A stretch of 64,000 nt of DNA. It comes from Circinella umbellata. Taxonomy: Eukaryota > Mucoromycota > Mucoromycetes > Mucorales > Lichtheimiaceae. Where the stretch lies: positions 434,001 to 498,000 of the forward strand of contig JAIWNF010000030.1 in the NCBI GenBank assembly GCA_025093555.1, read 5' to 3'. Positions 49,438-60,515 of this stretch are shown in pieces. Within the stretch, counting starts at the first letter, position 1. The number at the start of each line of letters is the position of its first letter. Made by a program: the position numbers and the translations under genes. A model generated the notes under the pieces. That model searched no databases. It saw only the letters and a list, made by a program, of their open reading frames with translations, and was not told where the DNA came from.

Positions 49438-50500
49438 TCGTGGACAGAAAATAAAAGTGTAAAACCACAAATTCACAGTGACAATAGATAAGATGCATAT
49501 TTCCAGTGTTATATAATAAATGACTATAGCTATATATTCTTTATTTACGTATATAAATATATTTTAAAATAATAATTGGGATAAATACTACAGTACTTTT
49601 TGACTGTCATTATCGTTTTGCTGCAGTTCTTGGTTGTTTCTTTTCTGCGCTCTGCTTCTTTTGATTATTGCTTTTTCTATTTTGTTGTTGTTGTTGTTGC
49701 TCCTACACTCGACATCTCTATATATATGGGAGCTAAAAGTTCAGATCATTATTGTTTAAATTATAGGATACGAGTTACCGTAATATTGTATAAATAGGCA
49801 TCTCACTATAATACACACCTTCTTTGACGTTTGAAGCTATTTTCAGTAACTTCGCTAATATTGTCCATACATGTGTGACAGTTAGTACTAGAATATTATT
49901 TTTCAAGCAATCTTCTATCAAAAACTTATAGTATACTTATCAGGATAACCTCTAGTTATGAGGTCTAAACCAGTACACTCCAGCATGTGCTGTGCCCTTC
50001 AAATATTTTTTTTTTGTAAATCAGTGTACAACGTCGGCATTGAAATTGTGAACGGGGTAGATTGGGGATTGAATTATAAAATGGAAGTCCATCTTGGTGA
50101 TTGAATGTGTGGTTTAAATTTATAAATTAAATCAAATGCTAATCCAAGACTTTAACTTGGGTACGCTTACGCGTACAGAAGAAAAAAAATTAAAGAGGTG
50201 GAAACAATCCATTAGTTGATTGCTTATTTGTATCACAGGGTGAAAAAAAACCAAATACTAGAACTATTTGGTTTGTTTTGAGTCAAGATCTATTTTTTAA
50301 ACTCACTGTTTACATATTACTGTTTGTAGAGATAAGTGAGTTAAACAATCCACATGGTAGGTTAGTATTTTAAGCCATGTTGTGGTACAGAAAAGCTTTT
50401 CAACAACATCATTTTGAAAAAGCCATTCATTTCATCCATATATGGGCTAGTTTCTCTGTTATTGTGTTAATAACATGGTTATATGGTTGCTACTGGGAAA

Positions 50501-51345
50501 TATCATAACACTATAGAACAAAGCAACCTGATCAACCAGTTTGAAATGTCCCATTTTATATACTATAGAAGCCTCAACGCGATAATTTGAGTTTTTTTTT
50601 CAAAAGGTCTGGTGTCGAAAATTTCCAGTGTCATTTCGTGTATTTCCAGTATCATTACGTGATCTTACTAATATGGTCATGGAGTGGCAATATCATAACA
50701 CTATATAACAAAGCGAGTTGATAAACCAGTTTGCAATGTTCCATTTTATATACTTTAGAAGTCTCAGCGTGGTAGCTTGAGTTTTTTTTTCAAAAGGTCT
50801 GGTGTCGAAAATTTCCAGTGTCATTTCGTGTATTTCCAGTATCATTACGTGATCTTACTAATATGGTCATGGAGTGACAATATCATAACACTATATAACA
50901 AAGCGAGTTGATAAACCAGTTTGCAATGTTCCATTTTATATACTTTAGAAGTCTCAGCGTGGTAGCTTGAGTTTTTTTTTCAAAAGGTCTGGTGCCGAAA
51001 ATTTCCAGTGTCATTTCGTGTATTTCCAGTATCATTACGTGATCTTACTAATATGGTCATGGAGTGACAATATCATAACACTATATAACAAAACGACTTG
51101 ATAAACCAGTTTGAAATGTTTCATTTTATATACTTTAGAAGTCTCAGCGTGGTAGCTTGAGTTTTTTTTTTAAAAGGTCTGGTGTCGAAAATTTCCAGTG
51201 TCATTTCGTGTATTTCCAGTATCATTAAGTGATCTTACTAATATGGTCACAACACTATATAACAAAACGACTTGATAAACCAGTTTGAAATGTTCCATTT
51301 TATATACTATAGAAGTTTCAGCGTTGTAGGTTAAATGTTTTTTTA
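50501..51345 (+). repeat. 190-bp tandem repeat, about 4.4 copies
   Basis: TATCATAACACTATA begins units at 50501, 50691, 50881 and 51071, a strict 190-bp period; a fifth partial copy with a small deletion runs to about 51345. AAAAGGTCTGGTG recurs at the same spacing (50602, 50792, 50982, 51172). Units 2 and 3 are almost identical while unit 1 is clearly diverged. Every full unit carries TTTCCAGTGTCATT and TTTCCAGTATCATT about 20 bp apart. Confidence 0.95.
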
Positions 51346-51585
51346 AGGACGTTTGCTGCATAACAATTCCAGTGATAATTAGGGTATTTGCAGTAGTAAT
51401 TTACAATGTTTTTGGTTGATAAGTAAAAAGCGAGTAAAATGCATCCTTATCAAGAAATTTCGTTTTTCATTTAAAAAAAGAGTCTGTTTTCTATACAGAA
51501 TGAGATTATATTTTCCAGTGCTATTGTGCAATTTTCCAGTGCCAAAAGTGCTTTTTAGGAAGTTCCAGTGTTATAATGGGTACAT

Positions 51586-51960
51586 ATTTCTGCGGTGCAG
51601 TTGTATCTTCCATTTGATCTTTCTCAAGGACAGCCACTCCCCGAAGTGATACATTTTGTTAATGGTAATCGCTTTGAAACAATGAAAACCAAACGAGTGC
51701 CTAAAATGGAATGGTCTCCTGTTTGTTCATCGTCAATGGTTACTTGGCAAGCTCTTGGTAGAAACATTGACTCTTATAAAGCAGGGTGGAAATATATTCA
51801 TAGAAAGCAATGGCCAGAAAATGACAACTCAAATGCTACCAAAGAAAAGGCCATTGCATTGGATGGTGGTGAAACTAGAACAATTGATGAATTGATCGAA
51901 ACATTTGACCGATTGGTAATAGAAGAAGAAGAGATAAGAAAAAATAACAAAGGTATATAG
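51586..51960 (+). pseudogene. OTU-protease gene, C-terminal half (disrupted)
   Basis: The frame reads AVQLYLPFDLSQ, then VIHFVNGNRFETMKTKR and SYKAGWKYIHRKQW, and ends in an acidic Glu-rich tail. This is the second half of the OTU domain; the family normally has N-G-N-H-W/F at the catalytic His, here NGNRF, so the His is replaced by Arg. Only about ten residues appear to be missing between this piece and the half at 48830-49131, which places the break precisely in the domain. It has no own start codon. Confidence 0.65.
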
Positions 51961-52622
51961 TATGATTATAAAAAGAGTGCTATTATAATTAAATTATCTC
52001 TATCATTTTTCTTCTAACAACTTACTCATATATAAATATTGATAGGTGTAATCAAATGTCTGTTTTGCTTGGCTCCTTTGAGCACTCCTCTTTCCCTATG
52101 ACTCAGGCTGTCAAAAAGGAGTACGACAAATACCTGGGCAAAAATGAAGCATTCAAGAGTAAATGGCGGAAAAAAAAAATGAAAAATGTGTCTGTCAGTT
52201 ACCGTAGTCGAACTCCCGAACGACGAACTACCATAAATGAAAAACTGAATCTTTGTCGGGTGCAAATGAAGCAGGTTACGCAATGGACATCGATTTCAAA
52301 GCTTTACCACAAAGAATTTGGCATTTAAAAGTTTTTTACTCATGATTACAAAAGGCACATTAGACAGTTCTTTTCTTAAAGCCGAAATGGAATTTATTAA
52401 GCAGAACGGTGTGACCAAATCAAGATCAGGTTTCCCGCTTTGATAAAGCATTGGTAATAACATTTTAAATAAGTATGTAATGGAAATATTGCACATATAC
52501 TAATATTGCATATAATAATATAGGCTGGCTATTACGAAAATCGTGGTGTAATAAATCTTATTTGAGTCAGAATTTAGACCCTATAATCCATTATGAGCTA
52601 CAGAACATGAAAGATTATGACT
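51961..52622 (+). pseudogene. Downstream coding remnants of the same element
   Basis: Several short coding-like frames in changing registers: TQAVKKEYDKYLGKNEAFKS (about 52098), then VSVSYRSRTPERRTTINEK; FKALPQRIWHLKV (about 52292); TLDSSFLKAEMEFIKQNG (about 52362); and WLLRKSWCNKSYLSQNLDP (about 52525). Composition is unlike the surrounding AT-rich spacer. They could be exons of the protein that carried the OTU domain, now broken by frameshifts, or of a neighbouring host gene. I recognise no domain. Confidence 0.35.
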
Positions 52623-52910
52623 ATTAAAAACATTTTCAAAACCTAGTTCTTTTTCATACTTAATATATGTGGATGTTAATTTAATGTGTTATGTCATCGT
52701 ATAGTATGTCTTTCATATATAGAGGCCTTTGTCCGGAGACTTTATTTCATTATTCAAATAGTACTGACATACATTGTTCCACCCCTACCCTTTTAATTTA
52801 CTTTTATTATATTTTCTACCAATCACTCTCATGATAAAGAGAAACAAATAGTCAGTATTCATATAAGTAACCTACATTCTCATTCTGATACCTTCTCCTA
52901 CTCTTTATAC

Positions 52911-53036
52911 AGACGTTTTTTTTTTCTCTCTTCCTTTTTATTTTGTTCCGTAGTACCCCTCTCCACGACTTTTTCCCTATCTCCCAATAGGGTTTTTCGT
53001 TTTTTAATTTCTTTTTGCTCCGTCTCAATCAATATG
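52911..53036 (+). promoter_or_regulatory. Orphan pyrimidine-rich promoter-like tract
   Basis: A strongly C/T-rich stretch (TCTCTCTTCC, CCCCTCTCCACG, TTTTTCCCTATCTCCC) ends at an ATG (about 53034) in AATATGTCTTCACAG. It has the same look as the tracts before intact genes in this window, but the frame closes after about 11 codons and no conserved gene follows. It may be a promoter that has lost its gene or that serves a non-coding transcript. Confidence 0.35.
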
Positions 53037-54664
53037 TCTTCACAGACGCTAAATTATGGGAGACATTGAATAAAAGCCAAAATTTTCAACGTATTCATAT
53101 AAGTATATATCTGTATTTCGAAATAAAAAAAAATGGTTACAGAATGTATGTCAGTATAGAAATAGAAAGTAATTATAGAGTTCAATTGGCAAAATACATC
53201 AAACATTTATTGTCAATAATTATTAATGAGATTATGAATATTAATACGTAGAATAAGAGGAAGAATAGGCAAAAAGTGCACTATTCAAAGATACAAATTC
53301 AAAATTGGCGGGCTCCTAGAAAATTTATCGCCTGTCATATTTTAATGATACTCCACAATGCTCTTTCAGTGTGAACTGTTAGAAAACTGATGTTTAGGTG
53401 TAATTTTCTAGACTGTTCCAATAGCATGCATTTTATTAAGCTTTGTAAAAATAGTGTACTAGTTCCTCTATATGGACAAGTTATTGAACATTGGGATGTC
53501 TTATTAAAGTTTATAATCAACGTACCATCAATCACGTGTGATGAAATACAACTAAATACGGACTTGTTGTAGAGACATACGTACTCGTTTTTTTACTTAA
53601 TTCGTATACATGATCAAATAGATTCCATGCTATTGACACACAAACTGTAAAAGGAAAAAGAGGTGTGTTATCTTGAAGATTTCACTTTTCCAAACAAAAT
53701 TCTTGATTATTTACCAGAATCCAATGTACGTAGCACACGATCAAATGAACAAGGAGAAAGTAGTGGAAGCGATTAAACGTGCCGGGATTTAAGATGTATA
53801 CAGTAATGGAGTGTCACGTTATTTTTCTAATGTGTTATTTTTTGAATAAAACACATACATAGTATGTTTGTTTCATCTGAGTAGTAAAAGAACATATTAA
53901 CATTGTAATACTTTAATCAATTTTAATAAACCACCATGTTGCTTTTTTATCCTCTCTTCAAATATTATTATATTTGTATGTCTGACTTGCTTAAATGTAT
54001 GCTACTACTGTACCCATGTATAACAATAAGTTAGTGTAATAGACATTTGAAAAAAAAACTGGCATCTTTTGAACTGATAGGAACACTTTGTTACAGAATA
54101 AAAAGTCAATTAAAAAGACAATTATTTGTAGACTACTGTATGATAATAAGTCACTTTCGATATAGTCAAATAAAAATAATGCCTTTTTCCCCCGGTACTA
54201 ACAAAACCATCTGTGCGTATCTGCATGATTAAGAACAAAAAAAAATACATTTCTCACCAGGGATTGGTTATTACATATCCTTGGGACTTCTGTACACTGG
54301 AGTAAACTCTATGCTTAGAAATGTACAAGCTAATTTTAATAATTAATTTTGGAATCACTGGTAGTGCATAATCTTTTGGTAACTTAAAACCCAGCATTCG
54401 CGGTTAAAGTTTCCCACACTCACAGTTAACTTTTATCTTACGTATATCCCACTATTTTCTATTATTATTATTTTATAAATCATACCGAGAAAGTTATGCA
54501 CAAATAGAAATAAAAAGAAAACAGTATGATTTATATTTCAAAGATACAAACAAAAATAAAAAGGAATATTACATTGTTGTTGCTGTTGTTCAGGTATTGA
54601 TATATACATATATATCTAAAACTAAGCTAGGTTTTTTTTTTTGAGAAGGTGAGGGTATTATTAT
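53037..54664. other. Gene-poor stretch with weak coding-like islands
   Basis: Islands at about 53390-53572 (plus: MFRCNFLDCSNSMHFIKLC) and about 53690-53790 (plus: NPMYVAHDQMNKEKVVEAIK) read like protein but are short and isolated. They are probably relics. The right end is the 3' UTR of the I9 inhibitor gene. Confidence 0.35.
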
Positions 54665-55021
54665 TTAAGCAAGAAGTGCCTTTCCTTGAGTAGTCACTTC
54701 ACCGTCAGCTTCAATGTTTTCAACATTGTCATGCTTAAGCGAGAATGAGCTGACGAGATCATCAGGAACAGTGACGGCATAACCTCTAAGAGCGGATTTA
54801 TAGACATTAGTGACGTTGGCACCGGAGTCCTTGGCCTTTTGGACTTCGGAATCAATCACTTCATCGGGAGTGTCTTTCTTGAAAGTAACAATATAGCTGG
54901 ATCCTTTATTTTTAGAATTATTATCATTCGCGGCCGGTGATGATGAAGGCGACGACGCGGATGGTTTGTCAGTAAAAATATTAAAAAAAGATTTAAAAGT
55001 AGCGAGAAAATTACCAGACAT
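54665..55021 (-). CDS. Inhibitor I9-domain protein, Pbi2-like proteinase inhibitor (118 aa)
   Basis: Single exon, ATG at 55021 and TAA at 54665-54667. After a Ser-rich N-terminus of about 40 residues (with a hydrophobic patch FLATFKSFFNIF), the I9/subtilisin-propeptide fold is clear: SYIVTFKKDTPDEVIDSEV, then AKDSGANVTNVYKSALRGYA, VTVPDDLV, and ENIEADGEV. In yeast, Pbi2 inhibits vacuolar proteinase B and assists vacuole fusion. No protease domain follows, so this is a free inhibitor rather than a propeptide. There is no classical signal peptide. The N-terminal extension is longer than in yeast Pbi2 (75 aa), and its role is unknown. Confidence 0.9.
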   Translation of the reverse strand: MSGNFLATFKSFFNIFTDKPSASSPSSSPAANDNNSKNKGSSYIVTFKKDTPDEVIDSEVQKAKDSGANVTNVYKSALRGYAVTVPDDLVSSFSLKHDNVENIEADGEVTTQGKALLA

Positions 55022-55218
55022 AATGATATATTATTATTTTTTGTTGTGTTTGCTGAGGGGATGTTTAGTACGCTTTGTTAAAAATAAAATAAAAAAGAGA
55101 AGGAAAGAAAAGAAAAGAAAAACAGTTACTGATTTATATAATCTTTGCTTAAATGCCGAGTAAAAACTTGGCGTAACTTTTGTACGTCGCGATTACGTTT
55201 TGTGTAACATACGTACAT

Positions 55219-55254
<36 letters not shown>

Positions 55255-57016
55255 TCATGTAATGTCTTTTGATATTTAAATAAGACTCATTTTATATATA
55301 CTAAGCAGCAGTTTATAATGTAACAGTTTTGCATGAATAGCAATAACTTTATAACAACAATTATTATACCCAATACGTGTGAAAGAATATATGTGTATAA
55401 GCTGCAACCCTGCATTTTCGAGTTATGAAGAAGAATATTCGAAAGTTGCGATAGCAACGTGTGTTGCCAAGGTTTCTTGGTTTTTTTTTAATTTAGATAA
55501 ATAAAATAGCATATTCATGAACGTGAATGATGGGTTATTTCAAAAAAAAAAATGTCGATGAAACAAAAGATAAAATGCTTTTGTCTTAGGCCGAGAATAA
55601 AGTTTTATATGCAAGACCAAGCATCTTTTTTTTTCATTTGAATCAATTGCATATAAATTTGTGAAAAAATACAAATACAAACACAAACACAAATATAAAA
55701 GTACAAGCAGAGGCCTTTGGTTAGAAAGAAAAATCCGATCGTAACGGCGAACACCTGTAAGAACCAAGGTAAGGTTCTCATGACCTCCGACATTTGTCGT
55801 ACCATCGGGACGTCATTTACCGAGACCAAGTGGCACCTTTTTTTTTTTATTATTCCAACTCTTCTTGGGGTTCGAGCTTTTATCGGAACTATTCTAGATA
55901 TTTGGATAAAGTAAATAATAATAATTTTATATAAGAGACTCAAATTAAATATCAAAGTTGTTTTGACGAGTTACCAAAAAAAAAAGCAAAAAGTTGGTTT
56001 TTTTTACTCGTTGATCATAAACAATTACGTTTGATATTGATTTATTTCCAAGTCAAGTAACCCGAGTTGCATCATGTTGGGTACTCAAAGTAACTATCTC
56101 TCTTTTTACTCTCACTTATAAATTACGTATGACTTGGTATTGCATTTTGCATAAAAGTGTATAAATTATGATATATCAAACATCTATCATTTTCTTTTTT
56201 GATAACAAGTAACATTATATACAAACGCTACTACAAACACAAAAAAAAGCTATATAAAACCTGGTCGCTCTGGTGATAAGGAATAAATAATATATGATTT
56301 CACAATGAAATAGCAGACTAATCAGCTTGCTATTTTTCACAGTCATAGTTAAAGATTGAAAAAAAAGCTTGATATGATAATTAATGTGTTTATTGATTCT
56401 CACTTTTTGTTAACGTTCTTTATCATCGTGATTATTTGGTTAAAGCAAATAGACGTGAAGTTTGCCACACAGACTATTTATATTATATTATGAAAGAAGA
56501 AATAGTGCCTTAAATCATCTGATCGAATTAACAACAGCAACTTAATATGTATTATTTTTGTCGAAAAATAAAAATACGAAAAAAAAGATACGATACGATC
56601 ACGAGGTTTTATTATAACAAAACAAAACAAAAGAAAATAGGTTATGTAAATTTTATTACGGGGAAGATGATGTTGGATAATTCCACATGAATTTTCGCAA
56701 AAAGACAAAGAGGTATATTTGTACTATATATAGATGATAAAAAGCAATAAATTTTTGGTTACATGTAGCTGAACAGTAACTTATGCTACAGTGGTAACTA
56801 TATCTGTGTGTGTATGGTATATTAGCATGCTTTCAAAAAAAATATGAAATAATAGATGGTAAAATATTGAATGTTTTTCTTTTGCTATTGTTGAAAATAA
56901 CAAAAGGGATAATAATAATAATAGTAATAGAAATCAAACGAAAAAAAAAAGAAAAAGATGTTATAACCGGTTATTATGATCAATGACAACAAAAATGACG
57001 GGTCCATTATTTATTA
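55022..57016. other. 2-kb spacer between the inhibitor and Pub1 genes
   Basis: A (CA)n run at about 55217-55243. A G/C-richer island at about 55715-55910 has open frames on both strands with one hydrophobic stretch each and ends in a poly-T run on the plus strand; it could be a small gene, a relic, or a Pol III transcript. The rest is AT-rich; 56900-57016 is the 3' UTR of the Pub1-like gene. Confidence 0.4.
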
Positions 57017-58832
57017 TTAATGTAAATATTGTTGATAATATGCCGGATGTTGTGCCTGGTGATGTTGTGGATAATGATGATGAATAAGGTTCGTTTGTTG
57101 TTGTTGATGTGAAGTTGGCAATGGAGGTTGTTGGTAATAGTTATAAAAGCTTGTATTAGATGAATGATTACTATCTTGCGAAGCTGAACGATCTCGACCC
57201 CAAGATAACTAAGTATTAAAGTTTTCATAAGGTTCAGTAAGAAGTTGAAAAGAATAAAGATATTACTTACCTTTATTATTCGATTGTTTACAGTTGCACC
57301 TTGCAATGAATATATTGCTAATGCCGCAGTTTCATGCATATCCATTCTTTTTATATATCGTAAATTATAAAACAAAAAGAAAGTTAAAAAAAATACTTTA
57401 ATACTAATAATAAATGAATGTAAACGTGAAATAAAGTAACAACCACATACTTTATAAATGCAAAACCACGTTCAGGTTGAAGTCGAATATCCATAATACC
57501 ACCATAACGTTGGAACAGAGGTATCAAGTCATTTTCTAATTTTTTTTAAATGTAAAAAAAATGTATTAAAAACTATTACATTTTTAGATAATAAAAAAAT
57601 AGCAATAATAAAAAGAACTTACGCGTTATTTTTTGTGATAAATTACCAACATACACAGTTGTATTATAAGCAGATGTTTGTGTTAAAACTTGTTCGAAAG
57701 GCATAACATATTGCATCGGGACTACATATAAATTAGATATGTTTTTGTTAAAAATAATGATGCACACACATATATAGTATATAAATCATTTACCAGCAGC
57801 AGCAGGTACAGCAGGAGTAGTAGTAGGTGTTGGTATATTAGTAGTATTGGCAGTTGATGTAGTAGTAGTATTAGTATTAGTATTAGTAGTAGTTTGGTGA
57901 TGATTATTTGTATTTTTTTGATTTGCCCAATTGACCCGGATGGCGCGGGAACGTAACCGTTCACCATTCATTGTAGCAATGGCTTGTTCAGCGTGTGCCT
58001 TGTTTTTAAAAGCAACAAATCCAAAGCCTCGCGACTTTCCGGTATTCATATCCCACATGACTCGTGCATCGCTTTTTTTTTTGTATGAAATATATAGATT
58101 TGAGCCGAATAAAAAAAAATATGGAGCCCTTCTCTTTATTTTTCTTTCTTTGTCTTTCCCTTTTTTTCATGCTATTCCATTAAATACCATCCTCCCTTCC
58201 AACACTTGCAATAAAAAAAAATAGTAAATTACTTACGACATACTGTTAAATACTCCGAATGCTTTTGCTAATACATCATCACTGACTTCAGGACAAAGAT
58301 CGCCAATGAAAATATGATAATCTTTTGATGTATCATCCTTTTGTGTTGATCCCTGAGCTGCCCAATTTACTTTAATTTCCTGCCAAAAATAAATAAAATA
58401 AAGCGTAAATAATTTAAGATTAAATGTCTCAGCACTATTTGTGTTGGTACACATACATTACTAAAAATACGTCTACCACTCATTGTTAATAATGCTTGTT
58501 CTGCTGTACGATGATCAATAAATTCAATAAATCCATAATTACATCCACCGTGAGACATCTAATAAAGTTGTATATAGAAAAGATGGAATGACTCAGAAAA
58601 TTAGTTGTTATTGTTGTCAATATATACATATTAAAGAAAAGAGAGAGGGAGAGAGAGGGAGAGAAAAACACCATACATTTTTATCTGGAATAACTTTGAC
58701 ACTTTTGACGTGACCAGTTACAGAAAAGATCTCGCGCAATATGGAATCTGTCACTCTTGCATCTAAATTACCAATATATAATGCTTTACAACCGTCATTT
58801 GGAGAAGGAGTAATACTACTAGGAAATACCAT
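57017..58832 (-). CDS. PUB1: Three-RRM RNA-binding protein, Pub1/TIA-1 family (376 aa, 8 exons)
   Basis: Minus-strand exons 58832-58677, 58558-58457, 58379-58237, 58071-57794, 57721-57623, 57535-57451, 57346-57271 and 57208-57017 (377 codons). The family binds U-rich mRNAs, controls stability and translation, and enters stress granules. RRM1: [14 protein letters not shown] and YGFIEF. RRM2: [14 protein letters not shown] and [10 protein letters not shown] with [13 protein letters not shown] [16 protein letters not shown]3: [13 protein letters not shown] and RGFAFIKMD. Thr/Asn-rich linkers join RRM2 and RRM3, and the C-terminus is Gln/His/Tyr-rich (prion-like), as in TIA-1 and Pub1. LSWGRDR just after RRM3 is family-typical. 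A GA-rich plus-strand tract at 58863-58930 is the pyrimidine promoter tract. Confidence 0.93.
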
Positions 58833-60515
58833 ATTGTAATGAAGGGTCCCTAGTTTGAAAAAAAGAAAAAAAAAAGAGAAAGAAAAGGGGAAGAGAAAGT
58901 GAAGTTAGAGAGAGAGGGAGAATAGTGGGAAAGAGAACAAAAAAAAATCTCGGAAACGTCACCGGCTCTTCTTCCTAACTTTGGCCACAATGACCAATGA
59001 ATTATGCAGGTGAACGGGATAGTACGAATATTTATAACATGAATATGGAATGTTTATTAAATATATTTCGGGTGGTCCCCCCATTTTTATTTTGGCCTTT
59101 ATTGATTTCCGCTCCGAGAATTTTGGTTTTGCTGAAATATCGCCTACCATGAATTTTCGATTTTGCGTTTCATAGTTTTTTACATTTGATTCCTTATGTT
59201 TTTGGATCATTATTATCGCCTATTTTTCGCTCGCATTATTACATGGTTTGCGTCTTTATGATCATTTCGATGAATAAGTAAAATGTATCTTTTGTTGACA
59301 TTCATTTATTGAAAAGTTGGCTTTCATCTACCACTAAGTTTTGAACTAGTTAAGTAAATCATTTGTTCCTCTTGGTTCTATCACATATCCACACTTTTTT
59401 TTTTATCTCTGATATAGTAACAATGACTTATAATAAATAATGGTTTTATTCTTGGTACGAATACTATTTATACCACCAATCCATCCACAGGAAAAGCCAC
59501 AATTTCTGTGTAAGCAGGTAGATAACGTTACAAAAAAAAAATCATTCTAATAAGAAGGTTCAATTTACTACGTAGTCTATTCACTACTATAAAGTGTATA
59601 TTTTGTAGTCTAAGAAGAACAAATGAATCTGACCGTGGATGTAGCAGAAAAGAGATTTTATCGTGGTTGGAAAACGAACAACTACCGGCTTTTCACCTGT
59701 ATTAATTCGTGCACAATTAATTCACTTACGTATATCTTTTGGTCTTGGTACGTATCTTTTGGAGGTAAAAATAAATAAACTCATGTATTACTATTCCAGG
59801 TGGTTATTGTTCATTTGTTGAATGACATGATACAACCACTTGAATGATACTTTAATGAAAATACTTCCTAGTATGTAAACAAGCATTGGTGACACAAAGT
59901 AGGTCTTCATCTATTATTTGGCACTGAATCGTCTTTATCTTGAGAATAATTATAATAACAGTTAGGGGATACAATGGCGGAAGCCAAATGGAATCTTTTT
60001 ATTCTGATTAATTCCCTTCGATTTACGGGGAATTATCATTCCGTATATATGCCATCTTTATTATACATTTAAAGTGGAGTACGCTGCATGAATACTTTCT
60101 AATATTTCTGTGAATGATATTTGTAACACCTATTTTCCTCCTGTTATTAGTATGTAATAAACTAGACAACATATAATGCACTTGTTACAAAATGAAGTCA
60201 GATGATCAGTATGTTTGAATGGATGAAAATAATCGATTTATCAAGTCACTTGATGGTAAACTGTACAATACGTAATAAAGGGAGGGATACTTTTATAAAG
60301 TATATGTATATTACAGAACAAACATTGACTTTCTCTCAATATCACCTGATATAAATTGTATTATTATCATTCACGAGAATACAGATATATATATACATGG
60401 TTAAGAGTTGTTACTATATAAAGATAGTAAATGGATCAAATGGGAGAGAGGATAACTAATGATGAGAAGGAAAAAAGAGAGAAAGAAGTATATAAAGTGA
60501 AATAAAGCAAACATT
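58833..60515. other. Intergenic region upstream of Pub1
   Basis: 58833-58935 is the Pub1 promoter tract. Near 59060 there is an unusual G/C cluster (GGGTGGTCCCCCC) followed by T-rich DNA and TTGGCC; the word TATCGCCTA or close variants occurs at about 59146 and 59210. These may be remains of a transposon end. No gene recognised; the right end is the 3' UTR of the next gene. Confidence 0.4.

Larger units (their letters stand above)
49132..51585. mobile_element. Repeat-dense insertion splitting the OTU gene
   Basis: About 2.45 kb with no believable gene. It contains a 37-bp tandem array (49290 on), a 190-bp tandem array (50501 on), and many copies of TTCCAGTG, TTGCAGTG or the reverse CACTGGAA: reverse copies near 49213 and 49251, forward copies near 49501, one pair per 190-bp unit, and near 51365, 51512, 51533 and 51563. 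The forward/reverse layout with CACTG at the left and CAGTG at the right is like the termini and subterminal repeats of CMC (CACTA/EnSpm-type) DNA transposons. No transposase is present, so this would be a non-autonomous or decayed element. Exact ends and a target duplication are not established. Confidence 0.45.

Noticed and set aside
49600..49797. 65-codon frame with Val/Ile-rich sequence inside the insert
   Set aside because: Composition explained by GTT/ATT runs; no start context or similarity.
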